In this document: piece by piece, positions 18,868 through 26,924 of the stretch | How positions within the stretch are numbered: the stretch's first letter is position 1 | Layout: each line of letters starts with the position of its first letter | NCBI RefSeq assembly: GCF_900637865.1 | Contig: NZ_LR134432.1 | Span: 1-52,685 of the forward strand | Reading direction: 5' to 3' | DNA length: 52,685 nucleotides | Origin: Legionella adelaidensis | GTDB taxonomy: Bacteria > Pseudomonadota > Gammaproteobacteria > Legionellales > Legionellaceae | Notes under the pieces: model-generated | The model's database searches: none | The model's input: only the letters and a program-made list of their open reading frames with translations | What the model was told of the DNA's origin: nothing | Made by a program: the position numbers and the translations under genes

Positions 18868-21705
18868 TTCCTCACCATTCCCAGGGACATGCCCGGTTGC
18901 ACTGAAACCTTTCGGGAAAAAAGTGGGCGATTTTCTAGCGGATGCCTCGAAGGCGAGTCTGGGAGATTGGGATTTTGTTAATGGCTCTATTGGACTCAAT
19001 GAAGAAGTATTAACAATGCTGAGAGTCTCTTCCTTTCGTTCTTCCTGTTGACTAAAAACGCATTTTTTCAATGCACAAACAGCAAATATACCTGTTAATG
19101 CGAGCGCACTAAGAATACACACACTGCTAAGTGTTGCTAATATTCCCGTAGTAGCAAAAACAGGGAGAATAGTTGCTCCTTTGCTTATATAGATTGTGAT
19201 TAAAGAACTTGTGATAAGAAAGGAAAGTGCACTCATAAGTAGAGTGAAAGTTGCATCAGAAGCTAAGAATTCCTTTAAACCGGTTTGGTTTTTATCAAGT
19301 GCATTGTCGACAAAAAGCTTCGTACGATAGGAATTTAATACGGTAAGAAGAGTGGTTGCTGTCATAAATAACATGGAAATAATGGTGGATATTCCAATGC
19401 CTACTGCGGAATAGACTCCTAAAAAGGCTAATATACCCCCCAATCCAAACAATAAGATGAATTGGTTTTGTTTAATATTTCTTTTTAAAAATGCATTAAT
19501 TTTTTTATGCTGAAATAAATAGTCAAGCGAACCGTTTAAACTTAAATCAGTAAAAAATGCTGCCTTGTCTTTCTTAGACATAGCACAGCTTACTCCTCCT
19601 TTATCGCTTACAATACGGGAACAAGGAGCATCATTGAGCCCATCCCCGACAAAACAAACCCCCTCTGGTTGTGTCATCATTAAGCTACTTAAAAACTGTT
19701 CTTTTGCTTCCGGTGTTTGCTGCGCATTAATGTTCGTTTCGTCAAAAGGAAAATGGTTTTGTTGGTTAAAGGCCATAGCAGATAAAAGAGTATCACCGGT
19801 GAGTAAGATAATTTTTTTACCTTGTTCTTTTAATCGTTTTAATGAATCAATTACTCCCGGTCTAATTTCGTGTCGAATTAAAATCACTCCTTGAAATATA
19901 CCATTTTCAGCAATATAAACAGGTGTTAGGCCTGTGGCCAGGGTAGCAGTAAGCCCGGAAGAGTGTTCGGGTACCTCAATACCTGCGCTCTGTATAAATT
20001 CCAAATTACCAATATGAATCCGCTGGCCTTGGACGACTCCGCTTAACCCGCGCTTCTTCGCATCAATTTCCACACCACGAATGTCATCAAAAACAGGCTT
20101 TTGCGCTTGTTGGGTGAAATAGTTACATATAGCACGCGCTATTGGATGCTCTCCTCCATGTTTTTCTTCCAAAAGAAATACTCTGCTTAACAAGCTTGGG
20201 GAAATACCATACATTTGATCGACTTTGCTTTTTCCTGTAGTTAACGTTCCTGTTTTATCAAATACAAAGGTATGAAATTCCCTTTCTTCATCCAACAGGC
20301 TTTCATTGCGCAATATAATATCTTTATGATTTCTATAATGAAGAGCTAAAATACGTGGGAGTTGGTGCGCTATGGCTATAGTACATGGACAAATAGCAAA
20401 TAAAATGCCGGTAAGATTTTTTAGGATGAGAGAAGCTGTTAACGCACCAAAGGTTAAAGGAAAAATAAATACGCAGCTGAGAGCTATGAAAATTAAAGCC
20501 GTATAGAAAGTATAAAAATAACGATTGTTGTTGATCACTTCATTGGTTTTAGGGGTTCGGTTTGCGCGAAAGAGTAATTTATTCACTGTGCTATTATAGG
20601 GATTTGCAGTCGCATATACCTGTACGGTTTCTTCAAGATTGATGGCACCCGCTGGTACGTACGCTAAAAAGTCTTTTTTTTGCTGTGGTTCGCCATTTAA
20701 TAAAGAAGCATCGACTACTGTATTTCCTACTAGAATAAAGCAATCGACGGGGAAGCATTCACCTCTTTTTACAGTGAGTATAGTGCCTTTAGTTAAAGAA
20801 TTTTTGTTTTGAGGGAAAAAGCTTGCCTTGCTAATTATATTTTCGAGACCGACTTGCACTAATTCTATATCCGTTCCTTGCTTCTCTAAACTGGTTATTA
20901 AGTGTTGAAATGAAATCTCCAGATCAGAGGGTAGGTTTGCGCATTCGTATTCCTGCGCCATTTCAGGAAAGATTGACTTCATCCCCTGCAATTGTAAGTT
21001 CTTCGCTTTTTCTATAACTAAACGGTTAATTTCGTCCATGGTGTTAATAACAATAATTAAACCGATAGGCATCAGAAAACACATAAATGTCATGGATGCA
21101 CCCATTAACATAGGCATAGACAAAATATGATAGAGGGTATGCAGGAAAGAGAAGAACCAACCTAAAGTTATGGAAGTGCTCATGTTGGCTATTTGACGAT
21201 AGCGCAGATTATTAAAGAAATGCCAAATATAGTGGCGTATTGTAAATCCTGTTACTGAAAAACACAGGGTAGTTAAACCTAACGTGAGTAAAAATGAGGG
21301 AGGAAAAATACTGGTAAGAGCAAGAATACACCCCATACTTAGTAAGTTAAGTAGTATGCTTACCCAATTCTTATATTGTTGCTTGTTAGGGTTAATGGGT
21401 TGCTCAGCTGTAAAGATTTCAAAACCCACTTCAATGAGGGAATTTTTAAAACCTTGCGATAAATGGTCTTTTTCTTTTTTAAGGAGGACAATCTCGGAAT
21501 CGCTTTCTATACTGATCATAAAGCGATGGACGCCCAAGCTGTAAGGTTCTGAATTGACATTTAGTTTGGCATCGAGAGGAAGATTGTGTTTATTTTTCAG
21601 TTCCTCTATATTTCCAAGGGCTCCTTGAATCGTAATTCCACATCCGTTGTAACACATAATTCCGGAAACTAAGAAAGAATCATCAAAGAGTATGTATTTT
21701 GTCAT
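18856..21705 (-). CDS. Divergent P1B-type (heavy-metal) ATPase
   Basis: Inner-membrane metal-pumping ATPase of 949 residues, longer than the usual 650-850. In order: a short HMA-like N-terminal domain with a Cys-x3-Cys (18-22, MCYNGCG), paired membrane helices (about 110-230), an actuator domain with NGEP at 337-340 where the family has TGE, the CPC ion motif at 439-441, phosphorylated Asp483 in DKTGTLTTGKS, an EHP loop (GGEHPIARA), and GDGLND at 687-692. The late transport-site residues of Cu pumps (Tyr-Asn in helix 7, Met-x2-Ser-Ser in helix 8) read QNQFILLFGLGG and MTATTLL here. An added C-terminal part of roughly 150 residues has two or three more helices and a Ser/Pro-rich tail. Substrate uncertain. 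AGGA lies 6 nt before ATG. Confidence 0.88.
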   Translation of the reverse strand: MTKYILFDDSFLVSGIMCYNGCGITIQGALGNIEELKNKHNLPLDAKLNVNSEPYSLGVHRFMISIESDSEIVLLKKEKDHLSQGFKNSLIEVGFEIFTAEQPINPNKQQYKNWVSILLNLLSMGCILALTSIFPPSFLLTLGLTTLCFSVTGFTIRHYIWHFFNNLRYRQIANMSTSITLGWFFSFLHTLYHILSMPMLMGASMTFMCFLMPIGLIIVINTMDEINRLVIEKAKNLQLQGMKSIFPEMAQEYECANLPSDLEISFQHLITSLEKQGTDIELVQVGLENIISKASFFPQNKNSLTKGTILTVKRGECFPVDCFILVGNTVVDASLLNGEPQQKKDFLAYVPAGAINLEETVQVYATANPYNSTVNKLLFRANRTPKTNEVINNNRYFYTFYTALIFIALSCVFIFPLTFGALTASLILKNLTGILFAICPCTIAIAHQLPRILALHYRNHKDIILRNESLLDEEREFHTFVFDKTGTLTTGKSKVDQMYGISPSLLSRVFLLEEKHGGEHPIARAICNYFTQQAQKPVFDDIRGVEIDAKKRGLSGVVQGQRIHIGNLEFIQSAGIEVPEHSSGLTATLATGLTPVYIAENGIFQGVILIRHEIRPGVIDSLKRLKEQGKKIILLTGDTLLSAMAFNQQNHFPFDETNINAQQTPEAKEQFLSSLMMTQPEGVCFVGDGLNDAPCSRIVSDKGGVSCAMSKKDKAAFFTDLSLNGSLDYLFQHKKINAFLKRNIKQNQFILLFGLGGILAFLGVYSAVGIGISTIISMLFMTATTLLTVLNSYRTKLFVDNALDKNQTGLKEFLASDATFTLLMSALSFLITSSLITIYISKGATILPVFATTGILATLSSVCILSALALTGIFAVCALKKCVFSQQEERKEETLSIVNTSSLSPIEPLTKSQSPRLAFEASARKSPTFFPKGFSATGHVPGNGEELRI

Positions 21706-21780
21706 TCTGTTCCTAACAAAAAAGATATGCTGAAGAATAAAATAAACAGTTCTAAATTTCCACGCAAAGTTTAAAAATTT

Positions 21781-22119
21781 TCATCTATGGATGGTAATGC
21801 TTACATTAGCAGCATTTTTTATCGCTTCAGGTTTAGAAACCTTTAGAGTTAATTTATCTATGTGGAATGTTTCTTTAATGTGCTGAGCTACCACTTCGGC
21901 AACAGTTTCTATTAATGTAAAAGAATTACTTTCAATAAGTTGGGTTACGCTTTTGCATAAAGCATCATAATCAATAGTATTCTTTAAGTTATTATTAATT
22001 TTGCTGCTATCTAAAGGAATACTAATATCTAAGAGGAGACGCTGTTTGATGCGCTGTTCCCACTCATAAACGCCAATAAAAGTAAAGACAGCTAAATTTG
22101 AAACACTAAGCGTATCCAT
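21781..22119 (-). CDS. folB: Dihydroneopterin aldolase
   Basis: Folate pathway: cleaves 7,8-dihydroneopterin to 6-hydroxymethyl-dihydropterin and glycolaldehyde. The 112 residues are the expected length, with IGVYEWEQRIKQRLLLDISIP (substrate and catalytic region), TIDYDALCKSVTQLIESNSF and LIETVAEVVAQHI, and LTLKVSKPEAIKNAANVSI with the conserved Lys-Pro. Upstream on the same strand lies the left end of the 2-kb cassette. Confidence 0.93.
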   Translation of the reverse strand: MDTLSVSNLAVFTFIGVYEWEQRIKQRLLLDISIPLDSSKINNNLKNTIDYDALCKSVTQLIESNSFTLIETVAEVVAQHIKETFHIDKLTLKVSKPEAIKNAANVSITIHR

Positions 22120-22374
22120 AAGTTGCCATTAATAAAATAAAACAACTATTATAACCCTGAAAAAAACGCCAGTCATGACTAGTCGCTATCGCGAAATGAT
22201 TTGTTTTAAAATTATCCATCTTGCAGAGTATTATCATAAAAAAAATATAAAAATTCTGCAGGAACCACTGCATCCTGCTAAGCTCGCTGCTGCTGCAAAC
22301 CTGCACTTTTCGTAGTTGCATCCGATTTCATTCGGCTTTTACCCACCCTCAAATAACACAACGTACCCATCCCG

Positions 22375-22748
22375 ATGAAAAGATATCCGACCAAAACACT
22401 AATGACCATTGTTTGCCCTCACTGGGGGGGAGACAGGCAATATATTATTCATCGGATGAGCAAGCGTGCATCGTTCCACATCCAAGGACTTTGCGCAAAG
22501 CACGTGAGAATGTTAAGCAGATGGTCGCAGGTGGAGTCTCTCTGCAAAGGATCAGAAATTATCTTTCAAATTGGGCTACTTGGTGGCTGAGGACAAGCGG
22601 GCATTGGCACTATCTTGAGTTATTGAAATGGTATTTGGCTGTGTGTAGAGACGAGATGTGTTCAGTCCTGGCACACAGCCTGATTTATAAATACAAACTT
22701 AAAGACGAGGCCCGGCAACATGCCGCGGTTGCGATAATAGGCTCGTAA
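22375..22748 (+). pseudogene. Frameshifted Trp-rich ORF remnant
   Basis: Two overlapping frames join at a run of seven G (22424-22430). The first reads MKRYPTKTLMTIVCPHWGG; the second continues RQAIYYSSDEQACIVPHPRT and then LRKARENVKQMVAGGVSLQR, with a Trp-rich helical part (WATWWLRTSGHWHYLELLKW). Neither frame has a ribosome site. Together they look like one small gene broken by an indel. The pattern feels like a repeated Legionella-group family, but I cannot name it. The 3' end overlaps the convergent gene by 50 nt, so its end may be lost. Confidence 0.45.
22637..22680. terminator. Inverted repeat just past the effector-like gene
   Basis: GGCTGTGTG (22637-22645) and CACACAGCC (22672-22680) form a perfect 9-bp stem with a 26-nt loop, 18 nt after the minus-strand stop codon. 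It may end that transcript; no T-run is present. Confidence 0.4.
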
Positions 22749-24015
22749 TTTTTTCAATTTCGTTTGTACTGACTTCATCAAGCTGGCGGATAGCCGCCAA
22801 ATCGACCAGCGGGGAGGCGCCCGACGTTGCATGCCACGCGCCGCCACGAGCCACACCAAAATCCGAAGAAAGATTCGAACCGAAAAGAGAAGATACTAAG
22901 CCAGTAACATAATTATAAAAATTTGTAGAACGTTTAAATTCACCATCGAATTGAGGTGGATAAAATGGCGTATTAGGGTCACAATAGCGCTGCAATATAT
23001 GTACAGGCAGTAAGCGCTGTAGCTTACCAATTAACTTGGCCCAGTAGGCATCCCGCTGTGGCCGGGTAAGCGTATTAAAATTAGTATTATAGTCCTGATA
23101 AGCAACGCAAAGTGGAGTTACATCAAAATGATTTTCGGTATGCTCTTCGGTAACGGATGTTGTTGTACCATCTGGAATGCCTAATGCATCCAGGTTAGGC
23201 CTGTCATAAGTATGGGTATACGTTAAACCGCCGCCTGCATCAACAGGAGTAGTTACTTGTTTATATTGTTCTAAAAGCGCTGCTCGGATTGCATCGCCTG
23301 CTTCGGTTTCTGGTATGCAATGAAGCATCATCTCTATCATTTTAAAATCTTTAGCCCAAAGCGCATATTCAAAGGCGGTGATATTTTCAAAAGTGCGTCC
23401 CGCCCAATCCGTGACATCGCCACGCTCTAATAAAAATTTAGGAGATTTTTGCAATAACTCTTTTGCGTAAAGGTGCGATTTAAATAAATTGCCAGCGTCA
23501 CTGGCTTTAACAGGTACATTCGCTTCCTTGCTTTCCATACCATACGCTACTGCCAAGAGTAATTGATTAGTAATTTTTCTTATTCGAGTGATATCTGCTT
23601 CTCTATGAAATCGTGAAGTGGCGCCATAAGCACCTCCGGTTACATATTTAGCAATAACACCGGTGACATCCTCACAGCTACCTATTGTTTCATTATAATT
23701 GGAATGTGGGTTTTCGGCCCGCTCTATAGTGCCCGGTTCTATCGTTTCACTATAAGAATGTGGCTTTACGGCCGATTCTATAATGGCCGGTTCTATAATT
23801 TTGTAAATATCTTGTTCAAATTTTGTCTTAAAAAACCAGGATGCTTTAGCCCATTGAATCAGTTGATTAACGCGATTTTCATCGGGATTTTTTTTGTATC
23901 CAAACAATCCCCATGACAATCTTGGCGCAGATAGCCAAAAACCTGCTTTTTTATACCAAGGTAATTGATGATATTGAGTCAATAACGTTTGATAGGTGGG
24001 AGCAGGAGTTGGCAT
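22699..24015 (-). CDS. Legionella-type hypothetical protein, effector candidate (438 aa)
   Basis: Function unknown. The part LLERGDVTDWAGRTFENITA with FEYALWAKDFKMIEMML, followed by FDVTPLCVAYQDY, LLPVHILQRYCDPN and FYNYVTG, matches what I remember of a hypothetical family spread through Legionella genomes. The C-terminal segment resembles it too (VDLAAIRQLDEVSTNEI). No signal peptide or membrane helix. A tandem duplication near 23687-23797 (units of 57 and 54 nt) gives two versions of an EPxxIExAxxPHS repeat at about residues 73-110. Lies inside the inverted-repeat cassette, which favours recent transfer. Secretion by Dot/Icm is inference only. Confidence 0.65.
   Translation of the reverse strand: MPTPAPTYQTLLTQYHQLPWYKKAGFWLSAPRLSWGLFGYKKNPDENRVNQLIQWAKASWFFKTKFEQDIYKIIEPAIIESAVKPHSYSETIEPGTIERAENPHSNYNETIGSCEDVTGVIAKYVTGGAYGATSRFHREADITRIRKITNQLLLAVAYGMESKEANVPVKASDAGNLFKSHLYAKELLQKSPKFLLERGDVTDWAGRTFENITAFEYALWAKDFKMIEMMLHCIPETEAGDAIRAALLEQYKQVTTPVDAGGGLTYTHTYDRPNLDALGIPDGTTTSVTEEHTENHFDVTPLCVAYQDYNTNFNTLTRPQRDAYWAKLIGKLQRLLPVHILQRYCDPNTPFYPPQFDGEFKRSTNFYNYVTGLVSSLFGSNLSSDFGVARGGAWHATSGASPLVDLAAIRQLDEVSTNEIEKITSLLSQPRHVAGPRL
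23687..23797. repeat. Tandem duplication inside the 438-aa gene
   Basis: Two adjacent in-frame units, 23687-23743 (57 nt) and 23744-23797 (54 nt), share most bases and differ by one codon in length. They encode EPGTIERAENPHSNYNETI and EPAIIESAVKPHSYSETI. Confidence 0.7.
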
Positions 24016-24346
24016 GTCGTTTTCTCTAAAGTTATCAAAACCAACATTATGCCATAATTATTGCATTATGGTCAAATTTAATACAATTAAAAGTTGGGAT
24101 GCAAGATTTCTTTCATTTGACCTAAACATTTCGCGATAGCGACTGACTGTACCCAAAGGTTCGTGGAAAAGCTGGATTTATAGGGGTTGATTTTTTCGGG
24201 CGGAAAAGCGATAGCATAAAATAGTATTTCCAAAGAATTTTGGGTATATATTTACACTACTTAAAAGTCGCTCAAACTAGCATTTTCAAGTCGCTTGGGT
24301 GATACTCAAGAAACTTTTAATTCTATTATTTATCTCCTGAAATTTT
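24016..24346. other. 331-bp intergenic region before hemE
   Basis: Holds the right 18-bp inverted repeat end (24127-24144) and, closer to hemE, a direct repeat of AAGTCGCT (24265-24272 and 24288-24295, 23 nt apart). The core AGTCGCT also begins the cassette's inverted repeat. No gene or clear ribosome site for hemE was seen; TCTCCTG precedes its ATG. Confidence 0.4.
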
Positions 24347-25408
24347 ATGAATACATTAAATCAGTCTGTTTTTCTTCGTAGTCTGCAAAAAAAGCCTATT
24401 GAAAGAACCCCGGTTTGGATCATGCGCCAAGCAGGGCGTTATTTGCCTGAGTATCGTAAAGTACGTGAACAAGCGGGAGACTTTTTAACGCTCTGTAAAA
24501 CACCTGAATTAGCTTGCGAAGTTACTTTGCAGCCTTTACGCAGATTTCCTTTAGACGCAGCTATTTTATTTTCTGATATTTTAACTATCCCTGATGCCTT
24601 GGGGCTTGGCTTACATTTTATTGAAGGTGAAGGCCCTTGTTTTTCTAATCCGATTAAAACCGTGGGGCAAGTGGATAGTCTTGCAATTGAGGTCATAGAA
24701 GAAAAGTTAGATTACGTAAATCAGGCAGTCCGTTTAATTCGTAGAGAAATGCCTGCTGATTTACCCCTGATTGGATTTTCCGGAAGCCCATGGACCTTGG
24801 CATGTTATATGCTTGAAGGGGGGAGTAGTAAAGAATTTAAGCAGGTTTTGAAATTTCTCTATACGGAATCTTCCGCGATGGAGCGGTTACTTGCAAAGCT
24901 TACAAGCGCAATTATTGATTATTTATCTATGCAAATCAGGGGTGGAGTAAATACAGTAATGCTCTTCGATACATGGGGTGGTATTCTTAGCACCCCTAAT
25001 TATTTAAATTTTTCTTTAAAATACTTAAGTACCATTGTCCAGGAAATAAAAAAGAAATATCCCGCAATTCCCATTATCTTATTTACAAAAGGGGGAGGAC
25101 AATGGTTGCAGTCAATTGCCAAATCAGGCTGTGATGCCATTGGAGTGGATTGGACCTGTGATTTAAAAAGAGCCCGAGGGGAAGTGGGTCATATGGTAGC
25201 ATTACAAGGCAATCTGGATCCCGCCGTCTTACTAACCAATCGTGAGTGTATACGTCAACAAGTGAAAAATGTATTGGAAGCATACGGTGAAGGAACCGGT
25301 CATATTTTTAACCTCGGCCACGGAATTACCCCCGATGTTCCGCCAGAAAATGTAAGCTTTATGGTGGAAGCCGTAAGAGAATTTTCTGAAGGAGCGAGAT
25401 TCTCTTAA
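24347..25408 (+). CDS. hemE: Uroporphyrinogen decarboxylase
   Basis: Cytoplasmic heme pathway enzyme that turns uroporphyrinogen III into coproporphyrinogen III by four decarboxylations. The 353 residues show the substrate-binding signature IMRQAGRYLPEYRKVR, the conserved Asp in AAILFSDILTIPDALG, the GFSGSPWTLACYMLEGG block and the C-terminal FNLGHGITPDVPPENV. Single gene on this strand; folB lies divergently on the other side of the cassette. Confidence 0.97.
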   Translation: MNTLNQSVFLRSLQKKPIERTPVWIMRQAGRYLPEYRKVREQAGDFLTLCKTPELACEVTLQPLRRFPLDAAILFSDILTIPDALGLGLHFIEGEGPCFSNPIKTVGQVDSLAIEVIEEKLDYVNQAVRLIRREMPADLPLIGFSGSPWTLACYMLEGGSSKEFKQVLKFLYTESSAMERLLAKLTSAIIDYLSMQIRGGVNTVMLFDTWGGILSTPNYLNFSLKYLSTIVQEIKKKYPAIPIILFTKGGGQWLQSIAKSGCDAIGVDWTCDLKRARGEVGHMVALQGNLDPAVLLTNRECIRQQVKNVLEAYGEGTGHIFNLGHGITPDVPPENVSFMVEAVREFSEGARFS

Positions 25409-25439
25409 TTTCACTTCGGATTATTTATGTCTTGGGAAT

Positions 25440-25519
25440 AGCGCTACGGCTATGATATGCAGGTTGACGGCGAAGATTGTGGCGCTTAATTCATTTGTAG
25501 GTTACAGCCTTCGCCATTG
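25440..25519. repeat. Degenerate intergenic hairpin between hemE and flippase gene
   Basis: GGCGAAG (25470-25476) pairs with CTTCGCC (25508-25514); the loop contains TGTGGCGCTTAA, a fragment similar to the repeats at 3309 and 42248. It sits between two convergent genes and may serve as a shared terminator. Confidence 0.35.
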
Positions 25520-26830
25520 TCATATCGCCCATACTTTTATCCCCAGCTTCTTACGGATGGTTATAATGATAACCACTGCTTTCGTGATAAATACCAGTGA
25601 AGTAATAACCGCGGTCCCGGTAATGTCAAAATAATAAGTGGCTGGTATTGCTAGTAATATGATTAAAATTAGCTCCACCAGTCCTAACTGCAGCAATAAC
25701 CTTTCATAGCCAGCAAAAACTAAAATTACAGGGGCGATACGGCTAATACAAGCTCCCATCATGCCGATGGTTAAAATAATCAAAGCAGGATAGGCTTGGA
25801 CATACTCAGGTCCGTAGTGGTTAAGTAGTTGACGCGAAAAGAGAATGATCAGTAAACCCACACATAGCACTAAAGAAATAATCAGTTTATTCGTCGTTTT
25901 TAGTTTTTCCTGTAATTGCTTACGACCCTCTAATGAGTCTAAGTGAGTCGCTAAATTTCGTTTTAAAGGTTGTAAAACACTGGGAGGAATCATCCATAAA
26001 AATCCAATAATCACTAATATTGCGGCATAATGGCCTACGGCTCCCTCACTGGAAGCAAACAGCTCGACGATAAATAGATCGATCGCGGAAAATACGGCTA
26101 AGATAATGTTGTTTACAATTAATCCGGCTGAGGTTTTTAACCATTTGCCTTTAGTCAAAGAGATGGTTCGTGCCTTTTTAATGCTTTGCTTAATTAAATT
26201 AATTATTTCTTTATTAAGTAAGAAAAAAGCGATAAGGATCAATAGCATAAACGTAGTAAATAAAACAGTAACAATATGAGAGTTAGATAAAGTAGGGCCA
26301 ACAAATACAATCACCATAAAAAACAAAAATACCTGAAGAAAGTAATTTAAAAAATCAGTTACCATCGCGGAAAAATAAATACGCTCCGAAAGTAATAGCA
26401 GGCTACTTAGAGCTATAACCAGCGCAAAAAAAGGGACTAACCATAAGGTATAGGCTGCTAAGTGATAATCCTCAATATGTTTAATGCCAAGATAGTGCAG
26501 GTAGTTCATTATTATAAAAGTCGTTAAAGCAATAATTATTGAAATGAAGAAAGTGACTGAAAGGAGTTTGGTGTTCCAGGCAAGATAGTTAAGTGCCTCT
26601 TCTCTACGATTTAAATCTAAATATTTCGCTAAAAATCTTTTAGTTCCTACCTGTGTGCCAAATAATGCCAATTCAACCATAATGGTTAGCACTTTGATGG
26701 CGACGCTGTAATCCCCATAAATATGTGCAGATAAATGACGAGCTAAGATAACATTTAGCGAATAGTTGATTAAATAAGAGCTGGTATTCAACCCTAAAAG
26801 AACTAAAGGGATCTTTATTTCTTTATTCAT
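25520..26830 (-). CDS. Polysaccharide flippase-like membrane protein
   Basis: MATE/MOP-superfamily protein of the Wzx (polysaccharide biosynthesis) type with 436 residues and about 12 membrane helices. The start is typical for the family: LNTSSYLINYSLNVILARHL then IYGDYSVAIKVLTIM. A charged cytoplasmic loop (LATHLDSLEGRKQLQEKLK) precedes the C-terminal half, which has GPEYVQAYPALIILTIGMMG. It probably flips a lipid-linked sugar or another amphiphile across the inner membrane. No glycosyltransferase genes are nearby, so it is an isolated copy and the substrate is unknown. Confidence 0.8.
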   Translation of the reverse strand: MNKEIKIPLVLLGLNTSSYLINYSLNVILARHLSAHIYGDYSVAIKVLTIMVELALFGTQVGTKRFLAKYLDLNRREEALNYLAWNTKLLSVTFFISIIIALTTFIIMNYLHYLGIKHIEDYHLAAYTLWLVPFFALVIALSSLLLLSERIYFSAMVTDFLNYFLQVFLFFMVIVFVGPTLSNSHIVTVLFTTFMLLILIAFFLLNKEIINLIKQSIKKARTISLTKGKWLKTSAGLIVNNIILAVFSAIDLFIVELFASSEGAVGHYAAILVIIGFLWMIPPSVLQPLKRNLATHLDSLEGRKQLQEKLKTTNKLIISLVLCVGLLIILFSRQLLNHYGPEYVQAYPALIILTIGMMGACISRIAPVILVFAGYERLLLQLGLVELILIILLAIPATYYFDITGTAVITSLVFITKAVVIIITIRKKLGIKVWAI

Positions 26831-26924
26831 AATCTTTGAATTGGGTAATTTATATGAAGTATAGAAGAGAATAATTATGATAGGGGCTCATCTTAATGGG
26901 CCCATTGCTCGAATGTGAAATAAA

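Larger units (their letters stand above)
22177..24148. mobile_element. Transposon-like cassette with 18-bp inverted repeats
   Basis: AGTCGCTATCGCGAAATG at 22181-22198 and its exact reverse complement at 24127-24144 bound a 1,964-bp segment between folB and hemE. The four bases GACT lie directly outside both ends (22177-22180 and 24145-24148), as a target-site duplication would. Inside are a frameshifted remnant gene and a convergent effector-like gene, but no transposase that I can recognise. It may be a non-autonomous unit moved by an enzyme elsewhere. The GACT copies could be coincidence, since the repeat itself ends in GACT. Confidence 0.5.

Noticed and set aside
22106-22321. Minus-strand ORF of 71 aa upstream of folB
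   Set aside because: It crosses the left inverted repeat and the folB start, with odd composition and no ribosome site.
22413-22748. Intact transposase or reverse transcriptase inside the 2-kb cassette
   Set aside because: No DDE triad, no HUH motif and no YxDD motif in any frame; the frame is broken.
24265-24295. AAGTCGCT direct repeat as the start of a CRISPR or iteron array
   Set aside because: Only two 8-bp copies, no regular series and no conserved spacers.
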